This document shows positions 8,879-17,808 of a stretch of 58,175 nucleotides of DNA, piece after piece (position 1 is the first letter of the stretch; the number at the start of each line of letters is the position of its first letter). Both the position numbers and the translations under genes were made by a program. Source of the stretch: Caldisericota bacterium (GTDB lineage: Bacteria > Caldisericota > JANLFM01); assembly GCA_024655865.1 (NCBI GenBank), contig JANLFM010000001.1:126397-184571 (forward strand), read 5' to 3'. The notes below the pieces were generated by a model that had not been told where the DNA came from, searched no databases, and saw only the letters and a program-made list of their open reading frames with translations.

Positions 8879-9153
8879 TTCCCCTCCTTGGCAAAAACCT
8901 TTAGTGGCGTAGCACGCAAAGGCGGCCGCACAACAGTGGGCCTCGTTTTGACTTCGTCAATGGGAACATTCAAGTGTTGGGCGAGCTCTCGAAGGACGAG
9001 GATCCTGCAGGTTTTCCCGCCGCAGGGTCCCATCCCTATTCTCAGGACGCGCTTGAGCTGATCCCAGGAGGTATACCCTTCCTTAATGGCGTTCCGCACA
9101 TCCTCCAGGGTAATATCCTCGCAGCGACAGATAATCACCTTTTTAGGATCCAT
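8875..9153 (-). CDS. BFD-like [2Fe-2S]-binding subunit (PdhX-like)
   Basis: A 92-residue protein with the bacterioferritin-associated-ferredoxin-type 2Fe-2S site: CRC at residues 9-11 and CGGKTC at 44-49. I place the start at the ATG at 9153 because a strong AGGAGG site lies just upstream and the domain begins there; the frame stays open further upstream but only as read-through over the neighbouring gene. Small subunits like this occur as the delta subunit of archaeal proline dehydrogenase and as the C-terminal part of HcnB. It probably passes electrons between the two flavoproteins of the complex. Confidence 0.82.
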   Translation of the reverse strand: MDPKKVIICRCEDITLEDVRNAIKEGYTSWDQLKRVLRIGMGPCGGKTCRILVLRELAQHLNVPIDEVKTRPTVVRPPLRATPLKVFAKEGK

Positions 9154-9154
9154 A

Positions 9155-9643
9155 TCATTCTCTCCTCCTGAAGAAGCGCACTTCCATAATCTTCTCTGGC
9201 GGCACGCTGATGCGCACAAGCGAGGTCTTGGTCTTCTTATCAATTCCGGGTAAGGAATAAACCCTTTCCACTCTTGCCTCACAAACCGCCCTCCCGTATC
9301 TGTCCAGGCCGTCCACGATCTCTCCCGGGTTGGGCAGGGGAACGAACTCGTAGGCCAAGGTGATCAGCCCTCGATCTTCCTTCAACTCCATGAGGAAAAT
9401 AGCTATCCCTGGGCAAGCGGCAACGCACAAGCCACATCCGTTGCATAATTCATGATTTATCCTAGGGGTGGAAACCAGGGTCTCCATGGTAATAGCTTTT
9501 GTGGGGCAGGAATAGACACAGGGATCGCAGGGGATATCCTGGTAGCATTCGTGCATGGCCACGGCCTTCTTACGCATGCGCTCTTCCGTGGGCATGCTCG
9601 TTTTTAAATTCTCAAAAGTAGGAACGCCGTCAACCTCGATCAT
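9155..9643 (-). CDS. 4Fe-4S ferredoxin subunit of amino acid dehydrogenase (PdhF-like)
   Basis: A 162-residue protein with two 4Fe-4S motifs, Cys39/42/46 with an additional upstream Cys33, and Cys67/70/73/77. It resembles the PdhF gamma subunit of Thermococcus-type proline dehydrogenase in size and position. The start is the ATG at 9643, two bases after the upstream stop and behind an AAAGGAG site. It would link the internal flavins to an external acceptor such as ferredoxin or a quinone; the acceptor is not visible here. Confidence 0.83.
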   Translation of the reverse strand: MIEVDGVPTFENLKTSMPTEERMRKKAVAMHECYQDIPCDPCVYSCPTKAITMETLVSTPRINHELCNGCGLCVAACPGIAIFLMELKEDRGLITLAYEFVPLPNPGEIVDGLDRYGRAVCEARVERVYSLPGIDKKTKTSLVRISVPPEKIMEVRFFRRRE

Positions 9644-9645
9644 TT

Positions 9646-10728
9646 TTACACTCCTTTTGTATGGAGGCGCTCTAACCCCTGGCAAACCTTCTCGCTTAGG
9701 GAGGACCGCCGGAATTGAGTGAGAAGCATCTTCAGTTCATCAATTTCATCCTTGTTCACCTCATATCCTAAATCCAGGGCCGTTTGCAGTCCGGATATCC
9801 TTCCCTGGAGGGCAGCTGTGGTAGCCTCCTCAATTCCCGCAACATCTCCGGCGACGAAAATTTCAGGATGGGAAGTGCGACCTGTTTCATCGTGCCAGGG
9901 AACAAATCCCCCCAGCTCCGGAATATAGTATTCCCTGACGCCAAGCTCGAAGAGGAGCTCGCTTAAGGGCATCAATCCCACCGCCAGAAGGACTACATCC
10001 ACAGAGAAGGTCCTCTCGGTACCAGGAATGGGCTGAAATTTTTCGTCCACCCCGATGGTCTCCGCTCTCTCCACGTGTCCCTCTCCATAAACCCCGGTGA
10101 TGGTCCTTTTCAAGAGAATGGGAACACCTGCCCTTTGAATCTTAGCGGCATGCACCCAGTAAGCTCCACCCAGGCGAGGAAGGATATCAATAATTGCTTC
10201 CACTTTAGCCTGAGCCTGGAGCAACTGGTAGGCCACGATCACTCCTACGTTTCCCGAACCTACAATCAGGTATCTTTCTCCGGGGAGGACACCATAAACG
10301 TTCATCAGGGTCTGCACTGCGCCAGCACCATAAACTCCGGGATAATCGTTGTTCTCGAAGGTAATCATGCGCTCAGAGGCTCCAGTGGCAATCACTACGC
10401 GTTTGGGCTTAATTTTGTAGAAATCCTCCAAATCAGCGGCTAACCAGATTCCGTCTTTATAGGCGCCAATTACTTCAAATCCTAAAAGGGTTCGAATGCG
10501 AGGGTGGTTTTGAATCTCACCTTCCCACTTTTGCGCCAGTTCAAATCCTCGAGCTCCTGCTCCGCGAGCTGCCCAGCCGAAAAACTTGTGAGTCTGTTTG
10601 ACTAACTGACCTCCCAGGTTTTGAAATCGGTCCACCAGGAGAACGGTGGCTCCGGCATTGGCTGCAGCGAGTGCCGCGTTCATACCCGCAGGCCCCCCTC
10701 CAACCACCAGGACGTCTGGCTCGATCAT
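9646..10728 (-). CDS. NAD(P)/FAD-dependent oxidoreductase subunit (PdhA/HcnB-like)
   Basis: A 360-residue two-dinucleotide-domain flavoprotein. The FAD motif GGGPAGMNAA is at residues 10-19, the second Rossmann motif is VGSGNVG near the middle, and the ATG motif-type FVAGDVAGI that binds FAD is near the C-terminus. The start at 10728 overlaps the stop of the 2Fe-2S gene (ATGA), so the longer upstream frame is rejected. It matches the alpha subunit of HcnABC, heteromeric sarcosine oxidase and archaeal PdhA, but lacks a fused N-terminal Fer2 and C-terminal BFD domain; here both are separate genes in the same operon. Confidence 0.85.
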   Translation of the reverse strand: MIEPDVLVVGGGPAGMNAALAAANAGATVLLVDRFQNLGGQLVKQTHKFFGWAARGAGARGFELAQKWEGEIQNHPRIRTLLGFEVIGAYKDGIWLAADLEDFYKIKPKRVVIATGASERMITFENNDYPGVYGAGAVQTLMNVYGVLPGERYLIVGSGNVGVIVAYQLLQAQAKVEAIIDILPRLGGAYWVHAAKIQRAGVPILLKRTITGVYGEGHVERAETIGVDEKFQPIPGTERTFSVDVVLLAVGLMPLSELLFELGVREYYIPELGGFVPWHDETGRTSHPEIFVAGDVAGIEEATTAALQGRISGLQTALDLGYEVNKDEIDELKMLLTQFRRSSLSEKVCQGLERLHTKGV

Positions 10729-11033
10729 TTGAGCACTCCCTTGTCTTTTTGAATTTCCACTTTCATCCCTTCCCTTAATGGCGTGATGCAAGTACGAATG
10801 TTTGGCTTGCCATCCACAACCATCAAGCAGGAGGAGCAATTACCGATAGCACAGAAAAAACCACGAGGCCTGTGAAGGTTCACACTTTCCCTCATCTCAT
10901 AGAAACCGTTGGCCACGAGAGCTGCAGCAATTGGCTCCCCTTCGTATCCCTCTACCTCTCGCCCTTCAAAAATGAATTTAACTTTTTTCTTGGGTGGGAA
11001 ATTAAGGATAGGATGGACTGTGATCCTGCGCAT
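10725..11033 (-). CDS. Fer2_4-type [2Fe-2S] protein (HcnA-like)
   Basis: A 102-residue plant-type 2Fe-2S domain with ligands Cys61, Cys66, Cys69 and Cys82. It is the counterpart of HcnA and of the N-terminal domain of the sarcosine oxidase alpha subunit. It is the first gene of the five-gene dehydrogenase operon; an AAGGAG site precedes the ATG at 11033, and the stop overlaps the next start. Confidence 0.85.
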   Translation of the reverse strand: MRRITVHPILNFPPKKKVKFIFEGREVEGYEGEPIAAALVANGFYEMRESVNLHRPRGFFCAIGNCSSCLMVVDGKPNIRTCITPLREGMKVEIQKDKGVLK

Positions 11034-11343
11034 GCGACCTCATCTCCTTTCTTATTGGAAGGACAAAAGTCCCAAGGCTTATCATTAATTATGAATTTTA
11101 CAACTCATTGCTTTATATGTAAATTGAGATAAACGGCAATTAAAGGCTGGGAAGTTCTTTTCTAATGATGTTTCTCGGGTTCTCATGTAAAATTTTAAAT
11201 TTTATTTTTAATTTCGCTCAATTTTCCTGGCACGAGGAAACGAATACTACAATTTCGAAAAGTTATTTTTTGATCCAAATTTATCAAGAGTGCTATAATT
11301 ATTCTGGATTTATAGAAATAAATACTAAGGCCGTGGAGGCCAA
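11034..11343. other. AT-rich divergent intergenic region
   Basis: About 310 bases between the dehydrogenase operon (leftward) and the glycosyltransferase gene (rightward). Apart from the rightward promoter at 11270-11299 and the two ribosome binding sites, I see only AT-rich sequence, with no open frame of convincing composition, hairpin or repeat. A leftward promoter must lie here but I could not pick one with confidence. Confidence 0.5.
11270..11299 (+). promoter_or_regulatory. sigma70-like promoter with extended -10
   Basis: TTGATC (11270-11275) and a perfect TATAAT (11294-11299) separated by 18 bases, with TG one base before the -10 box (11291-11292). The glycosyltransferase ATG lies 45 bases downstream behind a GGAGG site. 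Confidence 0.65.
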
Positions 11344-12495
11344 ATGGCTTTATTTTTTGTTATTTTAATTTCGATATCTTGCTTTTACTGGCTGGTATTG
11401 ATGGCCACCTCTCTGCATTTTTTCCATCAGCTATTCCCCTCAGCCAAAAGCCTGCCTCCGATATCCGTACTCAAGCCTGTGAAGGGGATTGACCCCGAAG
11501 CCTATGAAAGCTTTTCCTCCTTTTTGAAGCAGGATTATCCTGAGTTTGAGGTAATTTTTGGGGTGATGGACGCGAACGATCCCGCTATTCCCTTGATCAG
11601 GAGAATCCAGAGCGATTTTCCCGAAAGAAGCGTGAGCCTGGTAATTGCCCAACCATTCGGTACCAATCAAAAAACAGCGATTCTACACTCCCTCTCCAGG
11701 GAGGCCAAATATGACCTGCTGGTTCTTGCAGATTCCGACATCAGCGTTAATCCTGATTTTCTTAAGCGGCTGGCCTCGTTTTTCCAGGACGAGAAGGTTG
11801 GCCTCGTGGGGTGCCTTTACCGCAGCTTGGGCATAAACCTCTGGAGCAAGGTGGAATCCCTATTGATTAGCACCTTTCTCCTGCCCTCGGGAATTCTTGG
11901 CCACCGCATACTAGGATTAAGGTACGCTTTTGGTGCGGCCCTGGCTGTTCGGCGCAAGGCTCTTTCAGACATTGGCGGGTTCGCCTCGTTCAAGAATCAT
12001 GTGGCGGACGACCACGAGATAGCAAGGTTAATTCACAAAGCCGGCTGGAACATTCTCCTTATTCCTTACGTGGTCTCCAACCACCTGAATTGCGTATCTA
12101 AATCAGAATTCTGGGCTAGACAGTTGAGATGGATGAAAGTTGCCTTCGTTTGCCACAGGAGCGCCTATCCCGCCATCTTCCTTACCTTTTCTTTTCCCTT
12201 AGCGCTGCTCTTTGTCCTTCTTTCATCGTTTTCTCCCATCTCTCTCTGGTTTTTGGTCGTCACCTTTGGTGTCCGCTTTGTGGTAGGAGTTCTTATGGCT
12301 GATCTCCTGGAACACAAAGAGCTGAGGCGCTGGCTTTACTTGATGCCCCTGGTGGACCTGGTTTTCGCTTTTCTCTGGATTACAGCTCCTGTTTTTAAGA
12401 GGTTCACCTGGAGGCACGACGAGTACATCATCCTTCCTGATGGCAGAATGGTTCCTATTGTTAGCGATGAATTGAAAGAAGTGCCCCGAGCTTGA
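11344..12495 (+). CDS. GT21-type membrane glycosyltransferase (ceramide glucosyltransferase/HpnI-like)
   Basis: A 383-residue integral membrane glycosyltransferase with an N-terminal transmembrane segment (about 3-28), a cytoplasmic GT-A domain and about three C-terminal membrane helices. GT21 signatures are present: KPVKG at 44-48, the metal-binding ADSD at 129-132, the DDHE catalytic motif at 222-225 and RQLRW at 259-263. Family members glucosylate ceramide or transfer a sugar to hopanoid or other lipid acceptors. No hopanoid genes are nearby, so I call the general activity only: sugar transfer to a membrane lipid. It appears monocistronic. Confidence 0.85.
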   Translation: MALFFVILISISCFYWLVLMATSLHFFHQLFPSAKSLPPISVLKPVKGIDPEAYESFSSFLKQDYPEFEVIFGVMDANDPAIPLIRRIQSDFPERSVSLVIAQPFGTNQKTAILHSLSREAKYDLLVLADSDISVNPDFLKRLASFFQDEKVGLVGCLYRSLGINLWSKVESLLISTFLLPSGILGHRILGLRYAFGAALAVRRKALSDIGGFASFKNHVADDHEIARLIHKAGWNILLIPYVVSNHLNCVSKSEFWARQLRWMKVAFVCHRSAYPAIFLTFSFPLALLFVLLSSFSPISLWFLVVTFGVRFVVGVLMADLLEHKELRRWLYLMPLVDLVFAFLWITAPVFKRFTWRHDEYIILPDGRMVPIVSDELKEVPRA

Positions 12496-12604
12496 CTCTT
12501 TAAAAATAATTCCCACCTTTACATAATTTACAATTCTTTATTTGTTATTTTTAATGAGGCTTTGGTAAAGAGGAGATATACTCGCCTTAGGAAGGAAGGT
12601 AGAA

Positions 12605-14170
12605 GTGGCTCTCTGGAAGAAAGTTGTTGTGATCGTCGTAGTTATAGCCCTCCTTGTGTCCGGAGGGATTTATCTGGTATTGCGTTTCAGGGGCACCGGG
12701 GAGGCCCAGCCCATCGTGGCTAAGGTGGAGAGGGGAGAAATCCAGCGAATACTGTCCTTTTCCGGTTCAATTAGCCACATCAATCAGGTAGAGGTAACCC
12801 CGAAAGTAGCAGGTAGGGTCTCGGAAATCCTGGTAAAGGTAGGAGACAGAGTGGAGAAAGGCCAGGAGTTAATCAAAATCGAGATTCCCGACCTTGATTA
12901 TCAGATTGCTCAGGCTCAGCTCAACCTGGATGCTGCTCGTCTAAAACTCCAGCAATTAGAAGAAGGCCCTTCAGCGGAAGAACTTAATACTTTGAAGCTT
13001 TCCGTGGAAAAAGCTCAGCAGGATTTGATGAGGGCTGAAGAAAATTACAGCAGAGTATTGGAAACCGCCACCTTCACTGCTTCTGTTGCGGAAAAAGCCG
13101 TGAACGTTGCTGAAAGAAGATTGAAAGAGGCACAGGATAATCTGGAGCTCACAAAAAAGAGCGTGGCGCAATCAATTCAAATAGCGCAAACCTCGGTAGA
13201 CCAAGCACTTGAGGATGTGGAAAATGCTCCCAATGCTACATCCAGGGAAGCAGCAGAGCGTAAGCTGAACCTGGCGGAGGAACAGCTGGAGGCTCAAAAA
13301 ATTGCTGGGGAGCAGCAGATCAGGGCTGCCGAATCGCAGGTTAAAGCAGCCGAGGACTCCCTGGAACAGGCCAGGCAAAACCTGGAACAGAGAAAGTTGA
13401 GCAACAGAGATCTGATCGCACAAGCTGAAGCCGCCCTGGAATCAGCCAGAATGGGCCTGAAAATTGCTCAGGCTCAATACGATCAGCGCTCAACTCAGGT
13501 ATCTCCCACCACCATCGAACTTCAAAAGACGGCTATCGAGCAGGCCGAACTGACCCTGAATAACCTCCTTAAAGAAAAAGAGGATGCGGTAATTCGCTCT
13601 CCCTCTCAAGGAGTAGTGGGAATTTTAAATGTCAAAGTTGGGGATCCAGTCATGGTCAGCACTCCGCTGATTTCCCTTGTGGATCTCGATATGCTTGAGG
13701 TCCAGGCTAATATCCCTGAGGTAAACATCGGCTTCCTCCGCCCCTCAATGGAGGCCACGGTCAAAGCAGACGCTTTTCCTGATTTGGCATTCAAGGCAAT
13801 CCTTTCTTATTTTAATCCTTTAGCCTCGGTTACCCAGGGCGTGGTGAACTACATCGCTCATTTTACCCTGGAGGAGAGCGCTATGACCTACCTTAAGCCG
13901 GGAATGACCGTGGAGCTGGAAATCGTTGTAGAAAAATCCACCAATACCCTGATCATTCCTCGTCCTGCCCTTCATCAGGAAGGCTCCCAGGATTACGTTT
14001 ACATCTGGGATGGGCAGAAGATGGAATACAGGGCGGTTAAAGTTGGTATTCAGAATGAAATCCAGGTAGAGATTAAGGAGGGCTTGAAGGAAGGCGAAGA
14101 AGTAGTGCTCTCTTTGAAGAGCAGCACGTTCACCCTTACCCATCCCACCCCCTCCAGTTCTCTGCCATGA
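12605..14170 (+). CDS. MacA/HlyD-type efflux adaptor protein
   Basis: A 521-residue periplasmic or extracytoplasmic adaptor. The N-terminus has one transmembrane anchor (about 7-26), followed by a barrel-sandwich half (the VEVTPKVAGRV region), a very long helical hairpin of Gln/Glu/Ala-rich coiled coil from about 100 to 330, the second lipoyl half (SPSQGVVG), and beta-barrel and membrane-proximal domains. It uses a GTG start behind GGAAGG. Located directly before an ATPase and a MacB-type permease, it should couple that transporter to export across the envelope. The coiled coil is longer than in typical Gram-positive YknX proteins. Confidence 0.9.
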   Translation: MALWKKVVVIVVVIALLVSGGIYLVLRFRGTGEAQPIVAKVERGEIQRILSFSGSISHINQVEVTPKVAGRVSEILVKVGDRVEKGQELIKIEIPDLDYQIAQAQLNLDAARLKLQQLEEGPSAEELNTLKLSVEKAQQDLMRAEENYSRVLETATFTASVAEKAVNVAERRLKEAQDNLELTKKSVAQSIQIAQTSVDQALEDVENAPNATSREAAERKLNLAEEQLEAQKIAGEQQIRAAESQVKAAEDSLEQARQNLEQRKLSNRDLIAQAEAALESARMGLKIAQAQYDQRSTQVSPTTIELQKTAIEQAELTLNNLLKEKEDAVIRSPSQGVVGILNVKVGDPVMVSTPLISLVDLDMLEVQANIPEVNIGFLRPSMEATVKADAFPDLAFKAILSYFNPLASVTQGVVNYIAHFTLEESAMTYLKPGMTVELEIVVEKSTNTLIIPRPALHQEGSQDYVYIWDGQKMEYRAVKVGIQNEIQVEIKEGLKEGEEVVLSLKSSTFTLTHPTPSSSLP

Positions 14171-14176
14171 AGCAAT

Positions 14177-14908
14177 ATGCCTGTAATTGAAGTCCGCGAA
14201 TTGAAGAAAAACTATCACTTGAGCAGGACCACGATCGTGCCTGCCCTGAGGGGAATCTCTTTTAAGGTGGAGGCCGGAGAATTCGTAGCCATTATGGGGC
14301 CCTCTGGCTCTGGCAAATCTACCTTGATGCACATCCTGGGATGCTTGGACGTCCCCACATCCGGGGTCTACTTCTTAGAAGGTCAGGATACGCGCAAGCT
14401 CACGGATAACGAACTTGCCAGATTAAGGAATAGGAAAATCGGTTTCGTCTTTCAAAACTTCAACTTGCTCCCCAGGAACACGGCGCTGGAAAACGTGGAG
14501 CTTCCGTTAATTTACAACGATCATCGCGCACCGAGGGAGCTGGCGCGCAAAGCCCTGATCAAAGTTGGTCTGGAGGAAAGAATGAACCACAGGCCGAATG
14601 AGCTCTCTATTGGCCAGCAGCAGAGAGTAGCTATTGCACGGGCTCTGGTCACTAACCCGGCAATTATTTTGGCCGATGAACCCACGGGGAACCTGGACAC
14701 CCGTTCTTCTGAGGAGGTTATGGCCATCATTCAGGAATTAAACTGCGAGGGACACACGATAGTCCTGGTTACTCACGAACCGGATATTGCACAGCATGCC
14801 AAGCGCCTGATCAGGATCAAGGATGGACTCTTAATTGCTGATGAACCTGTGAAGAAGCAATTTGACGCCCGGGAAATTTTGGCTTCCATGAGCTCGGAGA
14901 AGGGATAA
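14177..14908 (+). CDS. MacB/LolD-type ABC transporter ATPase
   Basis: A 243-residue ATP-binding subunit. Walker [10 protein letters not shown] is at 41-49, the Q-loop FQNFNLL near 92-98, Walker [13 protein letters not shown] from 163, and the H-loop VTHEP near 195. The ABC signature reads LSIGQQQR at 143-150 instead of the usual LSGGQQQR. The gene lies six bases after the adaptor and directly abuts the permease gene (TAAATG). Confidence 0.93.
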   Translation: MPVIEVRELKKNYHLSRTTIVPALRGISFKVEAGEFVAIMGPSGSGKSTLMHILGCLDVPTSGVYFLEGQDTRKLTDNELARLRNRKIGFVFQNFNLLPRNTALENVELPLIYNDHRAPRELARKALIKVGLEERMNHRPNELSIGQQQRVAIARALVTNPAIILADEPTGNLDTRSSEEVMAIIQELNCEGHTIVLVTHEPDIAQHAKRLIRIKDGLLIADEPVKKQFDAREILASMSSEKG

Positions 14909-16132
14909 ATGAGGTTTTTACGCAATTTAAGAATTGCTCTCGGCGCACTCTTTCATAACAAGAGTCGGGCTTTTTTGACAATTTTGGGCGTGATCATCGG
15001 AGTGGCTGCCGTAATGATGATGCTTTCCATCGGTACCGGTGCGGAGGTAGCGGTGACAGAGGAAATCAAAGCCCTGGGGTCCAACCTCCTTCTGGTGGTT
15101 CCGGGCTCCATGACTGCTTCCGGAATAAGAACCGGAGGAGGAAGTACGACCTCCCTGACCCTGGACGACGCCCAGGCAATCTCTCGTATTCCCGGGGTCG
15201 TGGACGCCGTCCCTAGCATCCAGCGACAGGCTCAGGTAATTGTTGGAGAAAGGAACACGCAGACTTCGGTTGTGGGAACAAGCGCCAGTTACGAGAAAGT
15301 GTTGAATACTTCGGTAAGCGAAGGAAACTTTTTCTCCCCTTCTCAGGTGGAAAGGTGGGAAAGAGTAGCGTTAATTGGAGCAACTGTAAAAGATAACCTA
15401 TTCCCCGATGCTAACCCCATAGGGAAAACTATTCAGATCGTGAACGGGCCAAGGAGGGTCAGTTTTCGCGTCATTGGTGTTCTGGAATCTAAGGGAGCGT
15501 CGGGTTTCGTGAACAGGGATGACCAGATCCTGATTCCCGTGACCACGGCTCAAAAGCTCCTTTTTGGGGTTAAGAATATAGGCTCCATTACAGTCGAGGT
15601 TTCCTCCCCGGAGAAAATGGATCAGGTGTCCACAGAAATCTCCTCACTGCTTCGGCTCCGGCATAACATCCCTAAAGATAAGGAGAATGATTTCACTATT
15701 TTCAGCCAAAAGGACATATTGGGAACCCTGGGTTCCGTGATGAATTACTTCACGATCGTCCTTGCAGGAATCGCCAGCATTTCCCTACTGGTGGGGGGAA
15801 TTGGCATTATGAACATTATGCTTGTTTCTGTAACTGAAAGGACCAGGGAAATCGGGTTAAGGAAGGCAATTGGAGCCTTAAAAAGGGACGTCGTACTTCA
15901 GTTCCTCCTGGAGGCCATAATCCTGTCCACTACGGGAGGAATTATAGGGATTATTTTAGGCTACGGGGGCTCCCTGATCATCGCCAAAATTGCTGGCTGG
16001 CCCGCCGTGGTTACCCCTTTATCAATTCTTCTGGGATTTTTCTTCTCCATGGCCGTGGGCCTCTTTTTCGGAATTTATCCGGCCCAGAAGGCAGCAAGCC
16101 TCAACCCCATTGATGCCCTGCGCTATGAGTAG
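14909..16132 (+). CDS. MacB/FtsX-type ABC transporter permease
   Basis: A 407-residue permease with the MacB architecture: one N-terminal membrane helix (ALFHNKSRAFLTILGVIIG region), a large extracytoplasmic MacB_PCD domain (about 45-245), and three C-terminal helices in the FtsX domain including the conserved VTERTREIGLRKA cytoplasmic motif and the ending PAQKAASLNPIDALRYE. With the adaptor and ATPase it forms a mechanotransmission-type exporter of antibiotics, peptides or lipids; the substrate is unknown. Confidence 0.93.
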   Translation: MRFLRNLRIALGALFHNKSRAFLTILGVIIGVAAVMMMLSIGTGAEVAVTEEIKALGSNLLLVVPGSMTASGIRTGGGSTTSLTLDDAQAISRIPGVVDAVPSIQRQAQVIVGERNTQTSVVGTSASYEKVLNTSVSEGNFFSPSQVERWERVALIGATVKDNLFPDANPIGKTIQIVNGPRRVSFRVIGVLESKGASGFVNRDDQILIPVTTAQKLLFGVKNIGSITVEVSSPEKMDQVSTEISSLLRLRHNIPKDKENDFTIFSQKDILGTLGSVMNYFTIVLAGIASISLLVGGIGIMNIMLVSVTERTREIGLRKAIGALKRDVVLQFLLEAIILSTTGGIIGIILGYGGSLIIAKIAGWPAVVTPLSILLGFFFSMAVGLFFGIYPAQKAASLNPIDALRYE

Positions 16133-16159
16133 AGTTTTCACGAAATTTTAATTTTCCTG

Positions 16160-16168
16160 TGTTATACT
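16160..16168 (+). promoter_or_regulatory. extended -10 promoter for lemA
   Basis: TGT followed by TATACT (16163-16168), 32 bases before the lemA ATG. No good -35 box is visible, which is tolerable for an extended -10 promoter. Confidence 0.5.
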
Positions 16169-16200
16169 TAAAAATTAATTAACGAAGGAGGTAGGTAAAA

Positions 16201-16764
16201 ATGATTGCATTGTGGATTGTCCTTGGATTGATAGTTTTAATTCTAATCTGGGGCATCGCCACTTATAACGGTTTTATGGTCTTAAAAAGGCGAATCGAAA
16301 ATGCCTGGGCGCAGATCGATGTCCAACTCAAAAGAAGATACGATTTGATCCCTAACCTGGTAAATTCAGTCAAGGGATACATGAAATATGAGCAGGAAAC
16401 CCTGAACAAGGTAGTGGACGCCAGGGCGAAGGCCGTTTCCGCCCAAACAATACCGGATAAAATCCAGGCTGAAGGTGCCCTTACTCAAGCCCTGAGGGGG
16501 CTTCTGGCGGTAGTGGAAAACTACCCTGATTTGAAAGCCAGCGAGGAAGTTTCTACCTTGATGGAGGAGCTTCGAAACACGGAAAACCTGATTTCCTTCG
16601 CCCGTCAGTTCTACAATGATAATGTCATGACCTATAACACCAAGCTTTCCATCTTCCCGGCTAACGTCGTCGGGAACATGTTTGCCTTTAAACCGGCTAC
16701 TTTCTGGGAGATAGCCGCTGCCGAGGAACGGGAGGCACCAAAGGTAGATCTTACCAAGCTATAA
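16201..16764 (+). CDS. lemA: LemA family protein
   Basis: A 187-residue LemA protein: one N-terminal membrane helix (residues 2-22) followed by a long helical bundle with the family motifs NAWAQIDVQLKRRYDLIPNL near 38-57 and FARQFYNDNVMTYNT near 137-151. The start is preceded by a strong AAGGAGG. LemA genes are commonly next to htpX as here, but the biochemical role is not established. Confidence 0.93.
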   Translation: MIALWIVLGLIVLILIWGIATYNGFMVLKRRIENAWAQIDVQLKRRYDLIPNLVNSVKGYMKYEQETLNKVVDARAKAVSAQTIPDKIQAEGALTQALRGLLAVVENYPDLKASEEVSTLMEELRNTENLISFARQFYNDNVMTYNTKLSIFPANVVGNMFAFKPATFWEIAAAEEREAPKVDLTKL

Positions 16765-16765
16765 A

Positions 16766-17740
16766 ATGAGCGTTTTCAGCTTCTGGGAAGAACAGAGAAA
16801 GAACGTCACAAGAAGCTACCTCTTAATTTTCTTTTTCGTCATCCTCATGGGGGGTTTCGGCTTCCTCATCGACTATTTCTTTGAAACCGGGCCCTGGTTC
16901 ACTGTGGTCTTTTTGGGGGTAGCTCTAATTCAGGTGCTGGTGGGGGTGCTCTCTGGCCCGAGTCTGGTTCTCTCTTCGGTAGGGGCACGGCCCATCAATC
17001 CCCTTGATCCAGAGCATAAGCAACTGGAAAACATTATTAACGAGATGGGGATTGCCTCCGGACTAAAGCCTTTGCCCAAGATCTATTATATTCCTGGGGA
17101 AAAGTCCATCAATGCCTTTGCTACAGGGTTAAAGAGCGAAAACGCTTATATCTGCGTCACCGAGGGCTTACTTGAGGCCCTGAATCGGGAGGAAACTCAG
17201 GGGGTCATTGCCCACGAGTTGAGTCACATCTACAACAAAGACATGCTCTACATGACGCTTCTTTCTGCTATTTTAGGCGCAGTGGTAATCATCCAGGTGA
17301 TGGCCTTCAGGGGAGCCTGGTTAGTGGCGCGGACGGGCGGCGGAAGATCGAGAAGGGACTCCTCAGGATGTGCCTACGCCATCGTCTTTCTGATCGTAGT
17401 GGGGCTTCTGGCCACCATATTTGCTTTCCTGGGCCGCATCCTTCTTTTTGCCGTATCTCGCCAGAGAGAGTATCTGGCGGACGCCAAGGCTGCGGAGTTC
17501 ACAAGAAACCCTCAGGGGTTGGCTTCAGCTTTAAGAAAAATAGCTCTAACTGCAGGAAAGGTTCAAAACGCCAGTATCGCTACCGCGCATCTTTTCATCT
17601 CTGATCCCTTAAAAAGAAAAGTCAACGAAAAAGAGGGGTTTTTCGCCAACCTTTTCAGCACTCATCCCCCGATCTATAAAAGGATAGCCCGGTTAGAAGG
17701 GAAAAGCCCGGAACAGGTATTAATGGAGCTGGAGCAGTAA
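16766..17740 (+). CDS. htpX: HtpX-like M48 membrane metalloprotease, copy 1
   Basis: A 324-residue zinc protease of the M48B family for membrane protein quality control. Two N-terminal helices (about 18-37 and 45-68) precede the zinc motif HELSH at 150-154; two further helices flank a GGGRSRRDSS linker, and the third ligand is the Glu of REYLADAKA. It starts one base after the lemA stop. The product is very similar to the next gene, so the two arose by tandem duplication. Confidence 0.93.
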   Translation: MSVFSFWEEQRKNVTRSYLLIFFFVILMGGFGFLIDYFFETGPWFTVVFLGVALIQVLVGVLSGPSLVLSSVGARPINPLDPEHKQLENIINEMGIASGLKPLPKIYYIPGEKSINAFATGLKSENAYICVTEGLLEALNREETQGVIAHELSHIYNKDMLYMTLLSAILGAVVIIQVMAFRGAWLVARTGGGRSRRDSSGCAYAIVFLIVVGLLATIFAFLGRILLFAVSRQREYLADAKAAEFTRNPQGLASALRKIALTAGKVQNASIATAHLFISDPLKRKVNEKEGFFANLFSTHPPIYKRIARLEGKSPEQVLMELEQ

Positions 17741-17808
17741 AAGAGTCCGGGATCCCATGTCAAGGTTTCTCCCTATGAATGGGCGGTTAGAAGAATAAAT
17801 AGTCCCTA

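Noticed and set aside
8875-9282. A longer form of the BFD-like protein starting at 9282
   Set aside because: The extra 43 residues overlap the upstream ferredoxin gene and are Arg/Cys-rich without homology; AGGAGG lies at the proper distance from the ATG at 9153.
9646-10839. A longer HcnB-like protein starting at 10839
   Set aside because: The extra 37 residues overlap the 2Fe-2S gene in another frame; the ATGA overlap at 10725-10728 is the natural start.
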